Source: Bathymodiolus brooksi (lineage: Eukaryota > Mollusca > Bivalvia > Mytilida > Modiolidae). Taken from it: a stretch of 64,000 bases of DNA. Every line of letters starts with the position of its first letter. The stretch's first letter is position 1. This document shows positions 24,701-36,700 of this stretch, one piece after another. The position numbers and the translations under genes are program-made. The stretch spans positions 96,997,353-97,061,352 of the forward strand of contig OY804580.1 of the NCBI GenBank assembly GCA_963680875.1, written 5' to 3'. The notes beneath the pieces were generated by a model. It saw only the letters and a program-made list of their open reading frames with translations, had not been told where the DNA came from and made no database searches.

Positions 24701-27700
24701 GAGGTTCAGTATGTGGTACTAAAAATATTATTCAATCAATGCATATCAAAGACAAATATCAACCCAGTTAGGAGGCAACAGTTAGTTATTTGATGGTGAA
24801 TGTAGAGTGATGTTTTCTGCATGTTGTACTAAATATACTATTCAATCAATGCATACCAAAGTCAAATATCAACCCAGTTTAGGAGGCAACAGTTAGTTAT
24901 TGGATTGTGTGATGTTTTCAAAATGTGGTGCCAGAAATATTATCCAATCAATGAATATCAAAGACAAATATCAACCAATTATCCAATCAATGCATATCTA
25001 AGACAAATATTAACCCAGTTAGAGGGCAATAGTTAGTTATTAGATGGTGCATATGTCTGAGTGATTGTTACAAGTAATATTATGACATGGAATATTAAGA
25101 CTCAAGGCAGATTAATAAAAACAATGGCAGGTGGTATTTAAATTTGTTTTAGAATTTTATGTCATAATTTGTAACATTTGGCTATCTGCCAACATACATT
25201 TCAGTTAAGTCCTTCACCTCTCATTATTGATTTAACATTGAAAATAGATTGCATTTGTTGTGTTGCATAATAACTTGCTATTGAAATATACACATGCAGT
25301 AGAAGTTTGTCCCATATTTTTTCATACTAACATTTTGAAGGGCCGATTCTAACTTTTGTATGCAATCACCTAAAAAAAATCAATAATTTTGATTATATTG
25401 TCAAGCTAAAAATACATTTAACTGGTTTAACCCTGCCACATTGTTGTGCCTGTTCTAAGACAGGTCTTGGATTTTCATTGGCATATGTCATATAGTCTAT
25501 CTTTGCATTTAATGATTTGAGATGAGAGGTGGTTATTGATTTTGTTGATATATTAGCAGAGTTGGCGAAAATCGGTCGGTCCGATTAATTAATGAACCGT
25601 GTCTGTCCCAATGTCCGTCACGAAAATATTACTTTGTGGTCGTCCAGTTGGCGATTGAAATTTATTCACTCCCAGTTTCCACTGCCAATGTCATTAAATT
25701 CAGTTTTATTAAAATGTCAGACAGATACTTGAAATTTGTTTATTTATTCTGTCAGACCGACACGTTCCTCTGTAATCGAAACTCCTATACGTAAATGTAA
25801 ACATCCTTTTAGTAGGAATGAGCACCTGCAAAACGTGGAACATTAAAACTGAAATATATTACTGAGCACAGAAATATGTTGACTTCCACACTCCCCGAGT
25901 ATCAAAGATTGTTTGTGTTTAATTAAATGTTTTGAGATGCTTATATATTGAAGATGACAACAGATTCATATTCTTAACTGAAATTAAAAATGTAGGTAAA
26001 CCGGAAACTGACATTGATGTATAATATTCGGAACGTGATTGGACCATTAGATACGGATTGTTGGCTATATCTGCCTTATCTTTTTAGATAAAAATATGTA
26101 TACAGAAACATATTTAAAAAATTTAATTGAGTTGTTTAATGATCATATATATAATCTTGCATTCGGTTCTGTATAAAAAACAAAATGTGACAGGTTATAT
26201 ACAATATTACAAAAAAAATGGTGGGACAGACACAAAGGCCATGGGTCAGACAGAACCTCAGTTCCTGCCTGACCCAATGTCAGACAGAAAAAAAAAGTTT
26301 TCACCAACTCTGTATTAGAGGAATTGTCGACCGTTACTGTTCAAACTTTCTTTTCATAATTTATTTTGATATATTTTTTTAATTTCCATGCTCCATCTTT
26401 AGTTCGCCTTCTCCAATTTAAAAACTTTCCTTACTTTTCCAGCGGCAGTCAGAAGTCGTTGCCACAGCAGCAGTCACATTCCTCACTAATTTCTGAATAG
26501 TTTTTGACACTACTGACGTTGATTTATGACCCATCTCAAGTGTTAACGAAGATTTTCAGTCACCCAAGATATGGGCAACAATCAATATTTTGAAAGGGGC
26601 CAACATGATCGTGATCGTTAAGTAGTTGGATTTACAACTTACCTGTGCAATCAGTGCCTATCACCACTAACGTGAGTTCGAATCACGCTTGTGGTAAGGT
26701 GTACTCGATACAACATTATGTGATAAAGTTTGTCAGTGACTTGCGACAGGTACAAGGTAGGTGGTTTTCTCCAGGTACTTCGGTTTCCTCCACGAATAAA
26801 ACTGACCACCACGATATAACTGAAATGTTGTTGAAAGTATCGTTAAACACCATAAACCAAACCAAACCATAAACCAATATTTTGAACAAGTGTTGAAAAA
26901 TAAAAATGAATATCAAACATATTCAAATGATGAAAATAAAGAGGAAAAGGCACCAATTTACAAATTTGTTCAAAAAGTTTGCATATTAGATCCTCCAAAA
27001 TTGAATGATAATTTTATGGTGTCCAAACTCTTTTTGTCATGCTCATCCACTGGCACTGCATACTCATTGTCGGCAGAGCCCTGTGATTAGTCTCGGAAAT
27101 CAATTTGTAAAATTTTATCATGCAACGATATATTTGAAATACTGGTAACGTTTGCTTTAAACACCAATCAATCAATCAAACTGATTGGTCTCAAGTCTTA
27201 AATTGTAAACCCAAATTCTATATGGAAAAAGTTATACTGAACTGTAATGACATGTAAAAGAGGGCAATATATTCTTCCATTTGTTTTGATTTCCAACTCA
27301 CTGATCCCAAGTGACTCGTTTTGTTTTGCGTTGGGTCAATCTATTGTTTTGATAATGTTTGTTGTTTCAGTGATGTATTTACATATTGGCATATAATCAA
27401 ACAAATGGGTACTTTTGTATGGTGTCTTAATTACTAGGCCAAGTTTAAAGGCTCAAGAATATCGGTGACCTTAATCCAATGAGATTTATTTTGGACATTT
27501 AAGTCAGTTGAGTTGTATCAGATAATACGGTCATGTAGTACATATAATTCTTTACTAGGTCAGTATCTTAGTCGAACACCTTTAAAAAAAAACTTGTTAG
27601 GTACTTTTTCTTACAAGGAAATGTAAATAAAGAGGCTAGTGAAGTGAGAGTGATTGTCAAGTAAAGAAACATTTTCAGCTATGTCAAAAATGGTTTTTAA

Positions 27701-30700
27701 ACGAGAGGATGGCAATTCCTGCTTTGTTACAGACCCATGTAGTGTTAGGTCAATCTGACATATATGTGCCAGTTTTCGGACACATTCGTTATGATGACTG
27801 ACTATGACTGCAGGGTTGGCAAAAAAGCGGGAAATACTCATATTTCCCAGGACGGCGGGAAATACTGGGAAATAAGATTGATTCTTAATTTGCAACTATA
27901 ATGGTACATGAACCTGTACACATTGTGCACTTGTTTACTGTGCATAGTGTAAATTTCTTTGAGTTCCAGATTATTGTGATATATCTTCATATAAATAAGC
28001 AAATTGGACATTTATTTGGAGTATAATATAGACTTGAGTTAATCTGTTTGTAAAATATTCATAATTTACCCAAGATAAATTCTAAAACACTAAGTGATCA
28101 CTTATCATTTGGATTTAAGTTTCCCTGAACTGTTAGCCTTAGGATAAATTCTAAAACTAGTGATCACTGTTATATGCCTTAACTGTTTTTTAATCTTTTC
28201 TAAAGGTTATTGAAGATGTGTTAATTAGTTTGTAAAAACAAATTAAAAAAGTTAGTCATTATTATAGCATAAAGGAAATGCCTTTAGCATGTTAGGATAT
28301 AAGATTACAATGTACATGTATACAACCTGGCAAAACAATCAGCTATTAATTGAAACTCTGAAACTGTATGATTGAACTGAAAAGTGTAGATATAAAATTG
28401 TGGTGACAGTTTTAACATGTTTTTAATAAAAGTCTTTTGTATAAATATTATGTTTATATGAAGATTACAATTTCAAAAGTTGCCTGAAGTCCTTCTTAAT
28501 GGTCCTACACCTAGGCTATATACCCATATTTATTAAACTGATGTAATTTTCAACACTGTGTGTTAAAATGTTAAGTTTTTAGCAACTTTGAAGAAATTAA
28601 TCACATTTAAAAATCATATTTCCCAGTATTTCCCACTTGAGCTAAAATTTAGAGTATTTCCCAGGACGGTATTTCCCGGTAATTACAGGGGTTTCAAAGT
28701 TTTTTTATAATAGGAGGTACTTCTTAAATTTTAGGAGGCACCTAAAAAATTAGGCTGAGGGCCGTAAGGGGTCCAGGGGGCGGAAGCTCCTGAAATCTAG
28801 CATTTTATGGACCAAAAAATGTACTTCAGAGACTGCAAAACATTAAGTGTTTATGAAAGAAAAATCCCATTAACTTTAGAGTTCAGATTTCACCAAGAGT
28901 GAAGACCATGCATAATGCCTGGATTCCCCCCCCCCCCCCAATTTCTTTATTGAATATTTCAGTTTACAGACTTCAGCCAAGATTATTCATAGATAGTCTG
29001 CCACATCTTAAAAAAAACCAAAAGGATCATAAAGAGCTACAGTTCCACAGCTAGACTTGACCAAGCCATTGTTATCAAAGCTTAAACTTCTCAAAATTCT
29101 TTTATTGGCTTTGTCCTTTTCTTTTTCACAATACCTTGGCTTGTGTGTTTTTTTTTACTTTATTACCAGTAATTAAACTCATCAAAGACCATTGGCAGGA
29201 TCAAGACATATAAGTGTCATAATTAATGAAACCAAGGACGTATATAGAATACGTCCTTGATGAAACATATAAATTTAATTTGCAATCATCAATCTTTAAT
29301 AAAATTTATAATTTTTTAATAGATCAATACAAATATAATTAAACAAAAACAATATATATTGTTACTTTCACGACTTATGTGCAAAAAAAATGTTCGAACA
29401 AAAATGATTCGCGGGAAGACATTTATTAACATTTGAATCACAAAAGTTAAATTATTTTGGAAAAAAAGGGGGGCAGGCGTTTTGACATTACAATGGGGAA
29501 GGTCTAAAACGCGGAAGTGGGAAAACACGGAAGTAAGCCCAAAATGGGTACTTGAAAGATCATATCTTGAAAAGTACTCAACCGAGGATAAAAATCTAAA
29601 CGGATTCTAAAAGCTATTGTTAAGATCTATCTTTTCAAGAAATAAATAATACAATATTTTATTATTTAGGTACTTAAAAGTTGACCGGAAGTGTCAAAAA
29701 TGAGAACGGGCAATGGACAAATTTTTGACTTTGATCTCAAATGTATCAAAATTAAAAGACCCCAGTCAAAAACCGTTTAGATATTCTTAAAGACAATTTT
29801 ATACTCTATCAGACGATATAAAATTCTGTTTGCTAAAATATTAGATAAAAGCACAATCTTGACCGGAAGCCTACCTTTTCAGAGTTAGCAGTCGGCTAAT
29901 TTTCAAATTTGATTTCAAATTTCTCAAAATTCAATGAACCCGTTCAAAAACCGTTTAAATATTCTTAAAGACAATTTTATACTCTATCAGATGATATGAA
30001 TTTGATTTTATGGAAATATTGGTGGAAAGCACAATCTTGACCGGAAGCCTACTTTTTCACAGTTAGTCAACGACGAATTTTCAACTTTGATCTTAAATTT
30101 CTCAAAATTCAAGGAACCCGGTCAAAAACTGTTTACATATTCTCAAAGACAATTTTATACTCTATCTGATGATATACAAATATTTTTGTTAAGGTATTAG
30201 ATAAAAGCACAATGTTGACCGGAAGCCTACCTTTTCATAGTTGGTCGCTGATAATTGGACACGTTTTTCTCCAAATCTGCTTCAAGTAAAAGGTAGGCTT
30301 CCGGTCAAGTTTGTGTTTTTCAGCAATATTTTAATGAAATCAAACATATATGATCTTATAGGGTATAAGATTGTCTTTAAGAATATCTAACCGGTTTTTG
30401 ACCGGATTCTTTGAATTTTGAGAAATTTGATATCAATGTTGAAAATTTGCCGATGGCTAACTCTGAAAAGGTAGGCTTCCGGTTAAGATTGTGCTTTCCA
30501 CCAATATTTCCATAAAATCCAATTTATATCATCTGATAGAGTATAACATTGTCTTTAAGAATATTTAAACGGTTTTTGACCGGGTTCATTGAATTTTGAG
30601 AAATTTGAAATCAAAGTTGAAAATTAGACGACTACTAACTCTGAAAAGGTAGGCTTCCGGTCAAGATTGTGCTTTTATCTAATATTTTAGCAAACAGATT

Positions 30701-33700
30701 TTTATATCGTCTGATAGAGTATAAAATTGTCTTTAAGATTATCTAAACGGTTTTTGACCGGGGTCTTTTAATTTTGATACATTTGAGATCAAAGTCAAAA
30801 ATTTGTCCATTGCCCGTTCTCATTTTTGACACTTCCGGTCAACTTTTAAGTACCTAAATAATAAAATATTGTATTATTTATTTCTTGAAAAGATAGATCT
30901 TAACAATAGCTTTTAGAATCCGTTTAGATTTTTATTCTAGGTTGAGTACTTTTCAAGATATGATCTTTCAAGTACCCATTTTGGGCTTACTTCCGTGTTT
31001 TCCCTCTTCCGCGTTTTAGACCTTCCCATTACAATGCAATTCGAATTTGAGCCATGTCCGGTCCTTTTTCAAGATTTCTAGTAATTTTCTATCCCTTATC
31101 TCCTCGTACCCCTTTTAAAAATGTTTTTCAGCACACTTTCATTTCTGTGAACAACCGCGGTAGGGCCCCGTCAAAATATGTAAATAAATTAGCCATAGGT
31201 TTTTATTTTTTTATACCGGAAGATAAACAATATGGACGGAGTTAAGCAACAAGACAGTACGCCCCAGAATGATTCGACCCTGGGTTTTAAATGGATAAAA
31301 AAAATCGCACAAAATATTGTGTAGTCATATATTCATAATAATCATACTTATATTACTGGAGATTACACTAAATTGTGTTTGAACATAATTTGTAATCGGT
31401 CATTTTTTTATTTTGAAATGATGTAAGCTTTGTTCCGGTCCGAGTTTTACACAAGGATGAAAAGATATTGGGGCGAAAACATATCTATTTACCGCATGCG
31501 CAAACTGCTATTTACGATTCTAAGGTAAAGTTATTTTTAAAACAGGGAATATCCCATCAACTTGGTCGTGACGCAGTTGTTCGATTTGAATGTGAGAATT
31601 CAGCAATTGACGTGATCATTAATTTTTTATGAAAAATATTCCACAAGCCTATTGACCATCGTACTTGTGGTTTTGACCACCGCTAATTTTGGGGGGTTCA
31701 GTAATTTCTACCGGTACTATACACGATCTCAGGCGGGTAAAAGTACCGGGTACCGGCCCACTTTGAAACCCCTGTAATTACCACTGATATTTCCCGGCCA
31801 ACCCTGACTGTGAGTCATGGCCGTGATCAAATGGTAGTTGGATATACAACTACCTGTGCAATCAGTGCCTATCACCACTAAAGTTGTGGGTTCAAACCCC
31901 GTTCTTGGCGAGGTGTACTCGATACAACATTATGTGATAAAGTTTGTCAGTGACTTGCGACAGGTCAGTGGTTTCCTCCTTACTCCAGTTTCCTCCACCA
32001 ATAAAACTGACTGCCACCATAAAGATGAAATATTGTTGAAAGTGGCATTTAGCACCTTAAACCAACCAAACCAAATTAATTATGAGCCAACCTAGCCTGT
32101 GTTTGCTCTCATTCCTTACAGCTATAATATGTGCTTAGCTGAGAAGTGGCATATATAGTATAATACCATATTATGCCTCAGAGAGAAAAAATAGCCCCCC
32201 CCCCCCCCCCCTCCCATCTAAAAGCTAAATGTGTGGTCCCTAAGCTATTGGCAATTCATTTGAATCTGTTGGCTGTAAGCTTTCCATAAATCTATTTTCT
32301 GCTCTGAAATCAAACATCCAAATCAAACTAGACATGGTAATATAAGGATTGTTATCTTTCGTATATATGTTTTTGGTCAAAATTATGTATGAAAAATGGT
32401 GGAAGGCTGATATCATGTTGCTAGGTTGTAGTAATGACTACCGTCAAAAACATGGAGGCTGATAATCGCATCAGTGGTGTAATGGTTAGCATACTCGCCT
32501 CGAGTGTGGTACATTGTGGGTTAGAGCCCTGAACGGGTCAAACCAAAGACTTTAGAATTGATATTTTTGCTTCTCCGCTAAGCACGCAGCATTAATGAGA
32601 AAGAGCAAAGACTGGTTGACTTGAAATCAGAATAATGTGTCCAAGTGGGGCGACATGTCTACACACAGACTGTTGTTTCAGTGAGCTAGCAGTATAAAAA
32701 TCCAACTAAACATGTTGGTCTTAATACAAAGCATACCTCATCATCATCTCATTGAGAATTTATTGTTCTTGCCATGATATAGCTGAAGAATTACTGAGTT
32801 GTAGTTATATTCCGGGTTTTTCTGTGAAATTTTTAAGTTTACTGCGGCTACATAGCGAAGAGTAGTTTAACATATATTCCGGGTTTTTCTGTGAAATTTT
32901 CTTTCAACCGATTTATACCGATTTTACAAATTAGACATATTTTGATAAAAGATCACATTTAAATCTTATCCTCTGAAACTGCTAAGCTAAATTAAAGCAA
33001 ATTTGGCTGGGGTGGTCCCCTTTCTATATTGTGTCCGACAGCCCCGCCCTCCATTCAAGATGGCTGCTGTTACTAAAAATAGACATTTCTTTAGTTATCA
33101 ATTTTTGCTTTATTACACATCAAAATGAACTGAAATTTTAACTGCAGCTACATGGCAATTAGTAGTTTAACATACATTATGGGTTTTTCTGTGAGATTTT
33201 TTTCAGCCAGTTTATTCCGTTTAGGAATATTATGAGAAAAAAAATCACATCAAAATCTGTTGCTCAGAAATTTGAGTTGAAATGATCTTTTGGTGGCCCA
33301 CTTTCAAAATTATGTGTAACACCTCCATTTTCTATCAACTTTAGATGTCAAATTAAAAACCAGGTTAGCGATTACAGACTCCTGTGAGCCTCTAGTTCAT
33401 ATAGTGAGTGGGCGTTGTGTAGCAGGAAAGATGAATAATTTATAGATTTAAAAATAGACTTTACTAACAAACGAAACACAGCTAAAGGAAAGTTGCTATT
33501 TAATTAAGGAATAGTGTTGTAAATATTCAGTGTTTATATAAGTATATATTTCTGTGTCAGTTTAATCACATGGCTCAACATGTGATTTGACCCAATGAAC
33601 TCGGTGAACCAGATCAGTGACTACATAATTTGTTATATACCATGTGCTTGTGTTTATTGTTGTGAAAGCTATTCAACGGGAAAGTACTATAATGATAAGA

Positions 33701-36700
33701 GATATTTCATTTTTGAATTTTTCTCTAATATAATAGTTCAACTTTTATGAAATATTGTGGGGGAAAATAAAGTAGTGAATTGTTTGTAAGATTAATGTTG
33801 ACAAATAATTAATCTCTGGAGAAATTAATCATATTATGAAAAACGGAGATAAACGAGGAAATTAAATAATTCTTAGATATTGTGTTTAAATAAAAGCCGC
33901 AAACAGATTATGTAGTATACAAAAATAGATATTGAAAGAAAAAGTTACTATGATTTTAGGAGAGATAAAAAATTCTCTACAGATCAATATACGCCACAAA
34001 GGTCTTGGTGACTAAATGTATTAACCTAGCTAGCGTTTAGTATTGTGTAGCTAAAGCTTAGATCTTACCTAACACTGAGTATTTACTAAAGAATTCGTGT
34101 GATATGGTTCAATTGGCAGCTATTCAGTGCATTACTCATGATTATAGTAATAAACAAAGAAAATTATTGACTGAGGCAAAGTTGACAACTTTAGAAAGAT
34201 GAATGTGGGACGTACTAGTACATGAGTATTCAATGATAATAAGTCATTCGATGGGGAAAGAAAGTATCAACGAAACGGATAATATACTTGGTGAGAAACT
34301 TTCTCATGGCCACATAAGTGTGCCTAAGGAATTACAACATTTACTGGATGCTAAGGATAAAGTTTATGATAAATATTCCAGGGAAATTAGCGCCAGTAAA
34401 TATAGACTTGAGGAAATATGTGGTGTGTAAGTAAAAACGTTTTTAAGTACAAAATGTAGATATAACGTTTAATGTTTTATAAGTAGATATGCTTCACGTT
34501 TAGTGTTTTATAAGTAGATATGCTTCACGTTTAATGTTTTATAAGTAGATATGCTTCACATGGTTTTTTTTTCTCGGTGTAAAGTTGATTGTTATTCATA
34601 TTTTGTAAGTATGATATATGATGTAGATTTTCTATGATGTAATTTCAATTTATTTTTCCGGTACAATTTTGGGGTCAGGGTGACCCAAGTGGTTAAAGGT
34701 TATTGACTTCTCACCACTAGCAGGGAAGTTACTCCCTCAAATAATACCACAAACCTAAAAATAATTTCCTCTCCAATAAAGTCTGGTGTATTATAGGATA
34801 GCTAGACAAATAAACATTTTAACACAACCCATTCAAATTTATATTCAGAGTATTGTATAAGATATGGACTAAAATCATTTTTGTATGGATTGTATTTTAG
34901 TCTAATTTCTACGATCGTCAGATATGATATTTTTGTTTAATGTTTATTTTTTTTAAATAATACACTTAATCAGCTCTGTATTTTTGATTAAATCAGTACT
35001 TTTGTATCGCATAATAGTTTTGAAAGTGTGAAAAATAATACTATTAATAGTATATTCTAAAAAAAGAAAAAAATGATGAAAGTTATTCACAACAATAAAT
35101 GGGATACTTTTGAGAACCTCATCCATACCTACCCACAATCACACCCCCCCCCCCCCCCCCCTTCTCCCCACACCCCAGTGGGTACAGATTACCATACAGT
35201 AGTACAGTAGTCCTCCTCTTATAAGGCTTCACCTTTTACAATGAAAATACAGCCTTGTAAGAAGAGTGACCACTCTTAAAGGGGGCAATTTTAATAGTAT
35301 TTTATTATCTCCGATGATCTGAAATCTGGCCTCATAAGAGAGGTGGCCTTTGATGGGAGTGGCCTTATATTTGTAAGAGAGTGTCTACCATATTAAATTT
35401 TTATACAACACACAAATATTAGGAGCCTTAGGAAATCAAGATCTGGGGGAAGATCAAAAATGTTTATGGGTAGGACTTTAGTTTTTGGCTTTTCATTAAC
35501 CTTAGACCATGTGTACAAAGTATTACTGAATACAATAGATAAAATTCTCCTATATTACTTTGTTGCCTTTTTATTAACCTTAGACCACGTGTACAAAGTG
35601 TTACTAAGTACACTAGTTAAACTTCCCCTATATTTCTTCTCCACATCTGTTTCCAATATTAAATTTCTGTCTTCATTGAGATTTGTTTACAATTAGAGGT
35701 GTGTTTCATTCCTGTAATCTGATTGGTTGATGTTTCTACAATTAGAGGTGTGTTTCATTCCTGTAATCTGATTGGTTGATGTTTCAATGTCCAATGTTGA
35801 TTTTTGTAAACAATCAACAGACTTGTTTACCAAAGGAATCTTGGGGTCAATGTCTTACAAAAAGATTATTGCCTCTTTATAAATGAAAGGTTTATGACAT
35901 TTACCACTAAATAAATGATTTGAAATATTAATTCATGGAAAACTTATTTCCATCGAAAGAGTCATGAAAGTGAAATATTGCATAAGTCATATATGTTAAT
36001 ATCTGTAGATATTGACATTTTCACACCCAGAAGTGTCCTGGTACACCCTGAGATGAAGCTTAAGGATATATAACTAAATCTTATTAAAATTTCCATATAC
36101 AGTCAAACCTGTCTTATGTGACCTTCCAAGGGAACATTGAAATAGGGTCACATAAGACATATGGTTGCTAAATACAGGTTTATTTTATATGGAATGCTCT
36201 AGGAAGTGGGTCAATTGAAACAAATGAACAACACAACACAAAGTAACAGATTTGAATTTGGATACTCTTTGCAGAGTGTAGGGTACTACCTTTAGTATGG
36301 GATGTTTGACTTTAATAATAAGAGAAATTGTTCCAAAATCCAAGTTGTTTCTGCCACTTAACATCAGGTGTGATGAAATGTCGTGCATATTGTGACGTCA
36401 CCATTGGTAATTTATATAAATAGATCAGGAATTCCTTTCATTAAAATGTTGACAATCAAGATATTTTCATCAAGCATCCAAGTATTAGTGGGATATAAAT
36501 AAAATAAAATGATAAATTGTTCAGCAAACACTGGGTACTGGTGATGGTTCCCAGGGCTTCAACTCACAGAGCTGCTCAGCACATCCTCGGGTTGGGGTAG
36601 GTCTAGGGGGGAGCCCTCATGATTCTGTCATGTTAAAATACAAAAAACTGGATAATGGACCATAGTGGTTAACATGTTTGGAGAGTGCCATGCTCCCCTT

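Larger units (their letters stand above)
27811..31806. mobile_element. Outermost element of the transposon nest (CAGGGTTGGC ends)
   Basis: CAGGGTTGGC at 27811 and GCCAACCCTG ending at 31806 are exact inverted copies. The next ~50 bases of each end share TATTTCCCAGGACGG and GGGAAATACT motifs in inverted orientation. The interior (27821-28678) is AT-rich without a transposase. The flanks share only ACTG, so the target duplication is not clear. Probably hAT-type by its CAGGG end. Confidence 0.7.

Noticed and set aside
27611..27895. 94-codon minus-strand frame at the edge of the nested transposons
   Set aside because: It crosses the transposon boundary at 27811 and has no recognisable domain.
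33533..33543. TATATAAG as TATA box for the alternative first exon
   Set aside because: The region is so AT-rich that such strings are frequent, and it lies over 500 bp from the exon. Not enough to call a promoter.
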